Made by a program: the position numbers and the translations under genes. A model generated the notes under the pieces. It did not search any database and was not told where the DNA came from. It saw only the letters and a program-made list of their open reading frames with translations. From NCBI GenBank assembly GCA_039185015.1, contig JBCDAU010000030.1:4175-68174 (forward strand): 64,000 bases of DNA, read 5' to 3'. The stretch's first letter is position 1. Every line of letters starts with the position of its first letter. Of this stretch, positions 24,911-32,721 are shown one piece after another. Origin of the DNA: JBCBSZ01 sp039185015 (GTDB lineage: Bacteria; Actinomycetota; Acidimicrobiia; Acidimicrobiales; Poriferisodalaceae).

Positions 24911-25594
24911 ATGGGGGAGCCCGTCAGGGTGATGCTCGAATCCGGCAAGAAGAAGCGCGTCGTGGCATGTGCCTTCGACTGGCCCGGGTGGGATCGCAGC
25001 GCCCGTCTGGGTGACGACGCCGTCGCCGTCCTCGAGGCCTACCGGCCCCGGTTCGCGAAGGTCGCCGAGCTCGCCGGCTACGGCGAGGAGTTCGAGCGGC
25101 TCGGCCACCTCGACGTGGTGGAGGAGGTGGAGGGAATCGGCATGACCGACTACTACGGCGTCTCCGGGCGGCCTGCCACCGCTGAGCTCGAGGCCCTCGC
25201 CGACGCCGACTTCGAACGGAAGCTCGCCCTGCTCCAGGCCGCCTGGCGCACGTTCGATGACACCGCCGCCCGCGTCTCGAACGAGCTCCGGAAGGGTCCT
25301 CGGGGCGGCGGTCGGGAGAAGGCCGACATCGTCGGCCACGTGAACGGCGCCGAGATCCACGAGTTCGCGCCCAAGGTCGGCGTGAAGGTCCCCCCGGAGA
25401 CGAGGGGCGACCCAGTCGCCCTCCTCGCGTACCGTGACGCCTTCGCCGAGGCGATCCGCGAGCACCACGACCGGGGCGAGCCGGCCCGCTCCTGGGCGTT
25501 GCAGTTCCTGATCCGTCGGTGCGCCTGGCACCTGCTCGACCACGCTTGGGAGCTCGAGGACCGGGATCTCGGCGGCGCGCAGCACGACGGATGA
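24911..25594 (+). CDS. Conserved hypothetical protein, possibly DinB-like
   Basis: A 227-residue soluble protein. The N-terminus KKRVVACAFDWPGWDRSARLGDDAVAVLEAYRPRF has the look of a family I have seen only as hypothetical. The C-terminal RRCAWHLLDHAWELEDRD places two His and a Glu/Asp pair on one helix, in the style of DinB/YfiT-like metal-binding helical bundles; this is a weak resemblance. It is the first gene of a unit with acetaldehyde dehydrogenase 10 bases downstream, but no link to that pathway is known to me. Confidence 0.7.
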   Translation: MGEPVRVMLESGKKKRVVACAFDWPGWDRSARLGDDAVAVLEAYRPRFAKVAELAGYGEEFERLGHLDVVEEVEGIGMTDYYGVSGRPATAELEALADADFERKLALLQAAWRTFDDTAARVSNELRKGPRGGGREKADIVGHVNGAEIHEFAPKVGVKVPPETRGDPVALLAYRDAFAEAIREHHDRGEPARSWALQFLIRRCAWHLLDHAWELEDRDLGGAQHDG

Positions 25595-25604
25595 ACGGAG
25601 GACC

Positions 25605-26522
25605 ATGAAGACCGCGATCATCGGCTCCGGCAACATCGGGACCGACCTGCTGATCAAGGCGACGCACTCGGATCGGATCGACGTCGTCGCCGTCTGCGGG
25701 ATCGACCCCGAGTCGGACGGCCTGGCGCGAGCGGCACAGCTCGGAGTCGCGACCACGGCCGAGGGGGTCGACGGCCTCGTGGCGATGGACCAGTTCGCCG
25801 ACGTCGACCTCGTGTTCGACGCGACCTCGGCCGGGGCACACGTCCATCACGACGAGGTCCTGCGTGCCCATGGCAAGCGGGTCCTCGACCTGACGCCCGC
25901 TGCCGTCGGTCCCTACGTGATCCCGCCGGTCAACCTCGAAGAGCACCTCGACGCCCCCAATCTGAACATGGTGACGTGCGGCGGTCAGGCGACCGTGCCG
26001 ATGGTCGCCGCGGTGAATCGGGTGGCGTCGGTGGAGTACGCCGAGATCGTCAGCTCGGTGTCCTCCCGCAGCGCGGGACCGGGCACGAGGGCGAACATCG
26101 ACGAGTTCACCGAGACCACGGCCAAGGCCCTCGAGGTGGTCGGTGGGGCCGCCCTGGGCAAGGCGATCATCATCCTGAATCCGGCCGAACCACCGCTCAT
26201 CATGCGGAACACCGTGTTCTGCCTCACCCAGCTGGGACAGCCGGACGACTTCCGACGGTCGATCGCCGACATGGTCGCCGAGGTCGAGACGTACGTGCCC
26301 GGCTACCGCCTCAAGCAGAACGTCCAGATCGACCAGATCAGCGATGCCGAGCCGGTCCGCATCCCGGACCTCGACCGGAAGTTCACCGGCTGGAAGATCT
26401 CGGTCTTCCTCGAGGTCGAGGGCGCGGGCCACTACCTGCCGCCCTACGCCGGCAACCTCGACATCATGACCAGTGCGGCGCTGCGAACCGCCGAGCAGAT
26501 CGCGTCGAGGGTCGCGGCATGA
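25605..26522 (+). CDS. Acetaldehyde dehydrogenase (acetylating), meta-cleavage type
   Basis: A 305-residue enzyme of the BphJ/MhpF/HsaG family. TAIIGSGNIGTDLL is the NAD-binding loop, and NMVTCGGQATVPM holds catalytic Cys125. It converts acetaldehyde or propanal with CoA and NAD+ to acyl-CoA. In this family it forms a channelling complex with the aldolase that follows, whose ATG overlaps this stop by 4 bases (ATGA). A GGAGG ribosome binding site stands 5 bases before the start. The gene context lacks the upstream hydratase. Confidence 0.95.
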   Translation: MKTAIIGSGNIGTDLLIKATHSDRIDVVAVCGIDPESDGLARAAQLGVATTAEGVDGLVAMDQFADVDLVFDATSAGAHVHHDEVLRAHGKRVLDLTPAAVGPYVIPPVNLEEHLDAPNLNMVTCGGQATVPMVAAVNRVASVEYAEIVSSVSSRSAGPGTRANIDEFTETTAKALEVVGGAALGKAIIILNPAEPPLIMRNTVFCLTQLGQPDDFRRSIADMVAEVETYVPGYRLKQNVQIDQISDAEPVRIPDLDRKFTGWKISVFLEVEGAGHYLPPYAGNLDIMTSAALRTAEQIASRVAA

Positions 26523-27529
26523 CGACCGAGCTGTACATCCAGGACGTGACGCTCCGCGACGGGATGCACGCGATTCGCCACCGCTACGGCATCGAGCAGG
26601 TCCGCGAGATCACGGCGGCGCTCGATGCGGCTGGGGTCGATGCGATCGAGGTCACCCACGGCGACGGGCTCGGCGGCTCGTCGTTCAACTACGGCTTCGG
26701 TGCGCACACCGACTGGGAGTGGATCGAGGAGGCCGCCTCGATCATCGACCGTGCCGCGCTCACGGTGCTGCTCGTGCCGGGCATCGGGACGATCGACGAT
26801 CTCGTCCACGCTCACGCGCTCGGCGCCACGTCGGTCCGCGTCGCCACGCACTGCACCGAGGCCGATGTCGCCGCCCAGCACATCGCCACGGCCAGGGACC
26901 TCGGCATGGACGTGTCGGGCTTCCTGATGATGTCCCACATGAGCGAGCCGGGGCCGTTGGCCCAGCAGGCGTCGCTGATGGAGTCCTACGGCGCGCACTG
27001 CGTCTACATCACCGACTCCGGCGGCCGGCTGACGATGGGCGACGTGCGCGACCGCATGCGGGCCTATCGGGACGTGCTGCGCCGCGACACCGAGATCGGC
27101 ATCCATGCCCACCACAACCTGACCTTCGGCGTCGCCAACTCGGTCGTCGCCGTCGAGGAGGGCTGCTACCGGGTCGATGCGTCGCTCGCCGGCATGGGCG
27201 CCGGCGCCGGCAACTGCCCCATCGAGGCGTTCGTGGCCGTCGCCAACCTGGAGGGATGGTCGCATCGGTCGGACGTCGGCGCGCTGATGGACGCCGCCGA
27301 GGACCTCGTCCGACCGCTGCAGGACCGGCCCGTGCGCGTCGACCGCGAGACCCTCACCCTCGGCTACGCCGGGGTGTACTCGAGCTTCCTCCGCCACGCG
27401 GAGTCGGCTGCGGAGCAGTACGGGCTCGAGACCAGGGACATCCTCATGGAGCTCGGTGAGCGACGGATGGTCGGCGGCCAGGAGGACATGATCGTTGACG
27501 TCGCCCTCGACCTGGCCAAGGAGGCCTGA
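26519..27529 (+). CDS. 4-hydroxy-2-oxovalerate aldolase
   Basis: A 336-residue DmpG/BphI/HsaF-type aldolase. LYIQDVTLRDGMHAIRH provides the Arg-Asp pair and the metal-site Asp; IHAHHNLTFGVANSV supplies the two metal His. The C-terminal DmpG communication domain follows (YSSFLRHAESAAEQYGL). It cleaves 4-hydroxy-2-oxoacids to pyruvate and an aldehyde that is passed to the partner dehydrogenase. Start ATG 26519 is fixed by the ATGA overlap. Confidence 0.95.
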   Translation: MTTELYIQDVTLRDGMHAIRHRYGIEQVREITAALDAAGVDAIEVTHGDGLGGSSFNYGFGAHTDWEWIEEAASIIDRAALTVLLVPGIGTIDDLVHAHALGATSVRVATHCTEADVAAQHIATARDLGMDVSGFLMMSHMSEPGPLAQQASLMESYGAHCVYITDSGGRLTMGDVRDRMRAYRDVLRRDTEIGIHAHHNLTFGVANSVVAVEEGCYRVDASLAGMGAGAGNCPIEAFVAVANLEGWSHRSDVGALMDAAEDLVRPLQDRPVRVDRETLTLGYAGVYSSFLRHAESAAEQYGLETRDILMELGERRMVGGQEDMIVDVALDLAKEA

Positions 27530-27570
27530 CCGCCGCTGTCAGGACTGCGGGGGCGCACATGGGAGCAACC

Positions 27571-28080
27571 TCACGCCGGCGCAGCCGAGGGGCCGGCGAG
27601 CTCGCCGCGTCGCATGGCGCGAGTGGTGAGGATCACGGCAGCGACGGCGCTCGCGACGACGAGGATCGTGCGGACCGTGTGGTACGTGGCCCAGTCGTCG
27701 AGCGTGCTCAGGGCGTCGGCGTCGCTCAGCGTCTCCGAGGAGAGGTCCGGGTTGAGGACGACCGCGTAGAGCGTGAAGTTGAACGCCTGTGAACCGAACA
27801 GGCCGACGACCAGCACGATCCACGTCACCGCGTCGGATCGCGCTCGTCGCCGGCTGGCGACGAGCGCCATGACGGTCGTCACGATGGCGAGCAGGTGGAC
27901 GGGGACCATCATGATGCTGAACCGATCGAAGTGATCGGCGAACCACCGCTGGACCTCGGGCCCGGAGAGCGTCTGCCAGTACGGCACGATCGCGACCGCG
28001 AGGAACACGTAGACCGCGGCGTTCGTCACGATGAACAGCTGCGACAGCGAGCGGAGAGTGGCTTCGTGCGTTCGTGACAT
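27571..28080 (-). CDS. DUF1772-like integral membrane protein
   Basis: A 169-residue protein from ATG 28080 with four hydrophobic segments (about residues 15-35, 55-75, 85-105, 140-158). The pattern of VLNPDLSSE followed later by DWATYHTVRTIL resembles the Asn and Trp-x3-His-x2-Arg positions of DUF1772 (anthrone oxygenase-like). Function is unknown. It is divergent from MarR across two operator-like boxes and is a likely target. Confidence 0.7.
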   Translation of the reverse strand: MSRTHEATLRSLSQLFIVTNAAVYVFLAVAIVPYWQTLSGPEVQRWFADHFDRFSIMMVPVHLLAIVTTVMALVASRRRARSDAVTWIVLVVGLFGSQAFNFTLYAVVLNPDLSSETLSDADALSTLDDWATYHTVRTILVVASAVAAVILTTRAMRRGELAGPSAAPA

Positions 28081-28122
28081 GCTGGTGCTCTCCGACGGCG
28101 TGACGCCGTGACCGACGATATG

Positions 28123-28138
28123 GTTGATCGGAGTCAAC
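28123..28138. promoter_or_regulatory. MarR operator-like box 1
   Basis: GTTGA, six bases, TCAAC: a perfect 5-bp inverted repeat in the divergent region between the DUF1772 and MarR genes. It overlaps the candidate -10 TATGGT (28119-28124) for the plus strand. Confidence 0.7.
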
Positions 28139-28146
28139 CAGAAGTA

Positions 28147-28162
28147 GTTGACTGGAGTCAAT
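28147..28162. promoter_or_regulatory. MarR operator-like box 2
   Basis: GTTGA, six bases, TCAAT, with its centre 24 bp from the centre of box 1, so both boxes lie roughly two helical turns apart. It overlaps the TTG codon at 28148 that would otherwise be the first possible MarR start. Confidence 0.7.
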
Positions 28163-28165
28163 CAC

Positions 28166-28633
28166 GTGGTGCCTGCCGAGAGCGACGTCCTGGCACTCGC
28201 GCTGGACCTCGATCGCCTGATGCGGGTGCTGCACTGCACCACCCGGCAGCGGGCCGAGGTCGTCGATCGGGCGCGCATCGGTCCGTTCGGCGCGATGACG
28301 CTGATGACGATCGCCGACCGCGAGCCCCTCCCGATCCACGGACTCGCCCGCGAGCTCGACCGGGACAAGGCGCAGGTCACCCGCACGGTGAAGTTGCTCG
28401 AGGACACCGGCTTGATCGAGCGAACCCGGAGTCCGAGCGACGGGCGAGTGTGGCTGGTGAGCCTGACGGACGAGGGGCGGCACCACGTCACCGGTTTCCG
28501 GGAGCTCCTCGCCGACGTCGTCAGTGGACTGACCGGTCGCCTCGACGACGACGAGCGCCGCCAGTTCGCGGCGATCCTGGCGAAGATGCTGGCTGCAGAA
28601 CGACAGAACTTGACTCGTCAAGGAGATGGTTGA
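28166..28633 (+). CDS. MarR family transcriptional regulator
   Basis: A 155-residue regulator. LPIHGLARELDRDKAQVTRTVKLLEDTGLIERTRSPSDGRVWLVSLTDEG is the winged helix with the DxR wing. I place the start at GTG 28166 (or GTG 28169), just after operator box 2; an earlier in-frame TTG at 28148 lies inside the box. It probably represses itself, the divergent membrane protein and the following SDR, since a third copy of the box sits between its stop and the SDR. Confidence 0.9.
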   Translation: MVPAESDVLALALDLDRLMRVLHCTTRQRAEVVDRARIGPFGAMTLMTIADREPLPIHGLARELDRDKAQVTRTVKLLEDTGLIERTRSPSDGRVWLVSLTDEGRHHVTGFRELLADVVSGLTGRLDDDERRQFAAILAKMLAAERQNLTRQGDG

Positions 28634-28644
28634 TAGGGATCAAG
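28629..28644. promoter_or_regulatory. MarR operator-like box 3
   Basis: GTTGA, six bases, TCAAG, overlapping the MarR stop codon and 28 bases before the SDR start. A related inverted repeat CTTGA-CTCG-TCAAG with a shorter spacer is at 28609-28622, inside the end of marR. Confidence 0.55.
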
Positions 28645-28671
28645 TGGCTGCAGGACCGGAGGGAGCACTCC

Positions 28672-29490
28672 ATGAGCTCGAACCCGCTCGTCGTGATCAC
28701 CGGCGCATCAGGCGACATCGGCGCCGCGCTCGCCGAGCTCCACGCCGTCGACGGCTGGGACGTCGTCATGGTCAACCGGAGCGTCGAACGTTCCCGTCCC
28801 GTGGTCGATGCCATCGTCGGCCGGGTCCCCGGCGCCTCAGTGGAGGTGGTCGCCGCAGACCTCGCGGATCACGACTCGATCACCGAGGCGGCGGCGACGC
28901 TCCAGGCCCGGGGCCACATCGATCGGTTCATCAACAACGCCGGCGTGCTCCTCGGCGAGCGGGTCACCTCGGCTCACGGCATCGAGATGCACGCCCAGGT
29001 GAACACCCTCGCTCCCTATCTGTTCGGTCGTCTCCTGCGTCCCGTCATGGACGGCGGCACCGTCGCGCTCGGCTCGACGAGCGGCATCGACCGAGCGAAG
29101 GCGGTGGCCGTCGACGAGCTCGCCGACCCGCCGACCTTCAAGAAGCTGTTCGGGCCGTACGTGCAGTCGAAGCTCGCGGCCACGGCGATCATGAGCGCGT
29201 TCGCCCGTGAGCACCCGACGACGACGTACCGGTCGGTCGAGCCCGGCGCCGTCAAGACGTCGATGACGAGCGGTGATGGCATGCCCCGGTGGCTCGTGCC
29301 CATCCGGAACCTCTTCTTCTCCAGTCCGGAGCAGGGGGCCCGCAAGCTCTACGACTCGATCGCCGCGACCGGCCACCCCAACGGGGCGTACCTCCGGAGC
29401 GGGAAGCTCCGCCCGCTGCCGGCCGACGCCGGCGATCCCGCGGTGCAGGCGACGTTGCTCGAGTGGTGCCGGGAGGCGACCGGGGTCTGA
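28672..29490 (+). CDS. Short-chain dehydrogenase/reductase
   Basis: A 272-residue SDR. VVITGASGDIGAALAE is the glycine-rich cofactor loop, FINNAGVL the NAG motif, and LGSTSG...YVQSKLAATA supplies Ser, Tyr and Lys of the active site. The protein is longer than classical SDRs between the Ser and the Tyr. A good GGAGGGA ribosome binding site precedes ATG 28672. It follows MarR on the same strand with an operator-like box between, so it is probably part of the same regulon. Confidence 0.88.
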   Translation: MSSNPLVVITGASGDIGAALAELHAVDGWDVVMVNRSVERSRPVVDAIVGRVPGASVEVVAADLADHDSITEAAATLQARGHIDRFINNAGVLLGERVTSAHGIEMHAQVNTLAPYLFGRLLRPVMDGGTVALGSTSGIDRAKAVAVDELADPPTFKKLFGPYVQSKLAATAIMSAFAREHPTTTYRSVEPGAVKTSMTSGDGMPRWLVPIRNLFFSSPEQGARKLYDSIAATGHPNGAYLRSGKLRPLPADAGDPAVQATLLEWCREATGV

Positions 29491-29547
29491 GGAGCCACCT
29501 GCGTCCCGGCCGGTAGCGTCGCCGTCGAATCGAGCCGGGAGGCGAAC

Positions 29548-30006
29548 GTGCAGGATTCCGTGAGCGTGGTGATCGCCGCCGAGGTCGCCGACGTGTGGGC
29601 GCTCGTGTCCGACGTGACCCGCATCGGCGAGTTCAGCCCCGAGACGTTCGAGGCGGAGTGGCTCGACGGCGCGACGGGTCCGGTGGTGGGTGCCCGCTTC
29701 CGCGGCCACGTCAACCGGAACAACCGGGGCGTGACGTACTGGTCGCAGTGCCTCGTGACCGAGTGCGTCGAGCACGAGGTGTTCGGGTTCGCCGTCCAGG
29801 CCGGCGGCAAGACGCTCAACAACTGGAAGTACGAGCTCCGCCAGGTCGATGGCGGGACCGAGGTGACCGAGTCCTTCCGGCTGCAGCCGACGCTGGCGAA
29901 CCGGATCTACTGGGCCGGCCTCGGCCGTTGGCGGGGTGAGACGAACCGCCGCGGCATGCGGGAGACCCTGGAGGCGATGCGCGCCGTGCTCGAGTCCGAC
30001 GCCTGA
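29548..30006 (+). CDS. SRPBCC family protein
   Basis: A 152-residue START-like protein with a GTG start and GGGAGG upstream. VSVVIAAEVADVWALVSDVTRIGEFSPETFEAEWLDG is the typical N-terminal helix-grip region of polyketide cyclase-like SRPBCC proteins. It has a hydrophobic pocket fold that binds lipophilic ligands; a ligand cannot be named. It converges with the methyltransferase with a 12-base gap. Confidence 0.82.
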   Translation: MQDSVSVVIAAEVADVWALVSDVTRIGEFSPETFEAEWLDGATGPVVGARFRGHVNRNNRGVTYWSQCLVTECVEHEVFGFAVQAGGKTLNNWKYELRQVDGGTEVTESFRLQPTLANRIYWAGLGRWRGETNRRGMRETLEAMRAVLESDA

Positions 30007-30018
30007 CCTCGCCCGAGC

Positions 30019-30870
30019 TCATCCCGGTGGCGCTGTCGGCGAGGTCGTAGCGAGGTGGAGTCGGTAGTGCGACACGGCTCGGCGCAGCAGGAACGGGGCG
30101 TGGCGTGTGACCAGTCGGTAGGGGAGCGGCATCCGGTCGACGATCGACCGGTCGGCGTCGAGGAGCGTCTTCGACTCCACGAGCTCGAGCCCGATCGCCC
30201 ACGACTCGATCACCTGAGGGTCATCGCAGGCCCAGACGAACCACGAGTCGCTCGACAGGTGCTTCATCGCATCGTGCCTCACCTGGCCGTCGATCATCGT
30301 CTGGTCGGCGGTGTCGAACGCCAACCAACTCGGTGCGAACCGCTCGGCGATCTGCGACATCGTGCGGCGGACGTCGGGCTCGTCGAGATAGATGAGCACC
30401 GCATCGGCCACGAACATCCACGGCCCGCCGGTCGCCTCGACGGCATCCATCCAGCCGGTGTCGACCACCGACGCCGCGATCATCGTGCGCCGGGGCCCGT
30501 CGGTGAAGAAGCGCCGACGGAGCTCGATCACGTCGGGCAGGTCGATGTCGATCCACGTGGCCCGTCCGTTGTCGAGACGATCGGCGCGGGTGTTCAGTCC
30601 GCATCCGAGCTCGACGACGGTGCCGTCCGGATCCCGCGCCAGGAAGTGCTCCACCCACGTGTCGAACATCCGCGTGCGCACCGTCGCTCCGGGGAGGCTG
30701 CGTCCGCCCTCCCACTTCGAGAAGTCGTAGTCGAGGCGCTCGACGATCTCGACGGCCTTCGGGTCATCGATCAGTCCGTTGGACTTCTCGGTCTCCCGCG
30801 CTCGTCCGAGCAATGGGATCAGCAGCGTCTCCTGTACGGCACCGAGCTGCACGGGCACCCTCTCCGCCAT
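30019..30870 (-). CDS. Class I SAM-dependent methyltransferase, leucine carboxyl methyltransferase family
   Basis: A 283-residue protein from ATG 30870 (MAERVPVQLG). TVVELGCGLNTRADRLDNGRATWIDIDLPDVIELRR is motif I plus the acidic loop of the LCM/TcmP-type O-methyltransferases, with RTRMFDTWVEHFL ahead of it. WMFVADAVLIYLDEPDVRR is the following helix. It should transfer a methyl group to a small-molecule carboxyl or hydroxyl. The product is unknown. Confidence 0.85.
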   Translation of the reverse strand: MAERVPVQLGAVQETLLIPLLGRARETEKSNGLIDDPKAVEIVERLDYDFSKWEGGRSLPGATVRTRMFDTWVEHFLARDPDGTVVELGCGLNTRADRLDNGRATWIDIDLPDVIELRRRFFTDGPRRTMIAASVVDTGWMDAVEATGGPWMFVADAVLIYLDEPDVRRTMSQIAERFAPSWLAFDTADQTMIDGQVRHDAMKHLSSDSWFVWACDDPQVIESWAIGLELVESKTLLDADRSIVDRMPLPYRLVTRHAPFLLRRAVSHYRLHLATTSPTAPPG

Positions 30871-30951
30871 CGCCTCACCCTCCTCATCCCCGAACGGAGA
30901 GTATGAGGCAACCCTTCCAGACGGACGGCGACCGTGGAAGGATCGGCGGCG

Positions 30952-32721
30952 ATGGTCGGCGTTGCCAGTGATCGAAACGCAGATGGCGACACGGAAGCCG
31001 CGGCGAAGAGTTCGCCGGCGGAGCTCCTGAGACCGGTCCGCGGAACGCTCGGCCTCGGCGTCTCGATCGCCGTCGTGTCGGCGCTGCTCGAGTTCGTCCC
31101 CTACATCGCCATCGTCGAGATCGGCCGCGAGCTGCTGCGGGATGACCCCGGCTCGGTCTGGGGCTGGGCCGTCGTGGCCGTCGTGAGCGCGCTGCTCAGC
31201 TTCCTGCTGAGCTGGACCGCTGTCGCGGTCTGCCACCGGGCCGATGCCCAGTTCCGGTTCACGACCCGCCGCGACGTGGCCCGGCACATCGGTGTCGTGC
31301 CGATCGGCTGGTTCCTCACCGGTGGCTCCGGACGGGTCGAGAAGGCGGTCTCCGATGACGTGAAGACGGTGCACACGCTGGTCGCCCACGTCATCCCCGA
31401 CTTCACGACCACGGCGTTGGCGCCGCTCGTCGGCATCACCTACCTGTTCATCGTCGATTGGCGCTTCGCGCTGCTCCTGATCGGCTACATCGTTCTGGTC
31501 GCCGGCGTCGGGATGTCGCGCACGCGACGGGCCATGGAGGCCTACGGGCCGGCCGTCGACGAGGCGCAGCAGACCATCGCCACCTCGACCGTCGAGCTGG
31601 TCGACGGGATCGTCGTGGTCAAGGCGTTCGGCACCGTCGGGCGCACCTTCGATCGCTTCGTCGATGCCATCGAGCTGCTCGTGAACGCGACCACGAAGTG
31701 GATGCGCGCGCTCGGGAACCCGATGAACTTCATGCTGTCGGCGCTGGCCCCCGGGACGTTGGTGGTCGTCATCTCGGCGATGGGTCTGGTGCAGCTCGAC
31801 CGCGGGTGGATCGACGTGGGAGACCTGGTCGCCTTCCTGGCCGTCGGTGTCGGTCTGCCCGTGTCGTTCACGAAGCTGTCCCGGTTCAGCTACCCGATCG
31901 CGGCGGCGGGCGACGCCACCACGCGGATCCTGGAGCTCCTCGCCCAAGAGCCCCTACCGGTGTCGCCGGCACCGAAGACCCCGGTCGATGCGAGCGTCGA
32001 GTTCGACAGGGTCACCTTCGGCTACGAGGACGATCAACCCGTCGTGCGCGACGTCTCGCTCCGTCTCGAACCCGGCACGGTCACGGCGCTCGTCGGGCCC
32101 TCTGGCTCAGGCAAGTCGACGCTGGCATCGCTGGTCGCTCGGTTCTTCGACACCGATGAAGGTCGGGTGCTCGTGGGTGGCGTGGACGTCCGCGACGTCG
32201 ACCAGGGGGTGCTGCTGAAGCAGCTGTCGATCGTGTTCCAGGACGTCGTGCTCATCCGGGGCACCATCGCCGACAACATCAAGCTGGCGGTTCCCGACGC
32301 CGTCGACGCAGACGTCGAGGCCGCTGCCCGTGCCGCGTCGATCCACGACGAGATCGCCGCGCTGCCCCACGGATACGACACCGTCATCGGCGGCGTGGAC
32401 GGCGCCAACCTGTCGCACGGTCAGCGCCAGCGGATCACCATTGCGCGGGCGATCCTGTCCGACGCTCCGATCGTCCTGCTCGACGAGGCGACCGCCCACG
32501 CCGACCCCGACAGCGAAGCCAATGTCGGCGCGGCGCTGTCCGAGCTGCTCGCGGACCGGACGGTGCTCGTCGTCGCTCACCGCTTGCACACCATCTCCGG
32601 CGCCGACCAGATCGCCGTGCTCGAGGCCGGCCGCCTCGTCGCCGTCGGCACCCACGAGGAGCTGCTCGACGCCGGAGGTCTCTACGCGAACCTGTGGCAG
32701 GCGGACGGGGGTCTTCGATGA
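30952..32721 (+). CDS. ABC exporter-type half transporter (subunit 1 of heterodimer)
   Basis: A 589-residue protein: six transmembrane segments (about 25-310) fused to an ATPase. Walker A is GPSGSGKST, signature LSHGQRQR, Walker B IVLLDEATAHADPDS, and the H-loop VLVVAHRL. The signature LSHGQ departs from LSGGQ. Its architecture and pairing resemble the IrtAB/YbtPQ siderophore transporters of actinobacteria and enterics, which use an exporter fold for uptake (inference by resemblance). ATG 30952 has AGGA at a proper distance; GTG 30934 is in frame. The stop overlaps the next gene by 4 bases. Confidence 0.88.
   Translation: MVGVASDRNADGDTEAAAKSSPAELLRPVRGTLGLGVSIAVVSALLEFVPYIAIVEIGRELLRDDPGSVWGWAVVAVVSALLSFLLSWTAVAVCHRADAQFRFTTRRDVARHIGVVPIGWFLTGGSGRVEKAVSDDVKTVHTLVAHVIPDFTTTALAPLVGITYLFIVDWRFALLLIGYIVLVAGVGMSRTRRAMEAYGPAVDEAQQTIATSTVELVDGIVVVKAFGTVGRTFDRFVDAIELLVNATTKWMRALGNPMNFMLSALAPGTLVVVISAMGLVQLDRGWIDVGDLVAFLAVGVGLPVSFTKLSRFSYPIAAAGDATTRILELLAQEPLPVSPAPKTPVDASVEFDRVTFGYEDDQPVVRDVSLRLEPGTVTALVGPSGSGKSTLASLVARFFDTDEGRVLVGGVDVRDVDQGVLLKQLSIVFQDVVLIRGTIADNIKLAVPDAVDADVEAAARAASIHDEIAALPHGYDTVIGGVDGANLSHGQRQRITIARAILSDAPIVLLDEATAHADPDSEANVGAALSELLADRTVLVVAHRLHTISGADQIAVLEAGRLVAVGTHEELLDAGGLYANLWQADGGLR

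Noticed and set aside
24924..26432. A 502-codon minus-strand open frame opposite the acetaldehyde dehydrogenase
   Set aside because: Arg-rich low-complexity translation and no motif; the plus strand has the catalytic Cys and NAD loop of a real enzyme.
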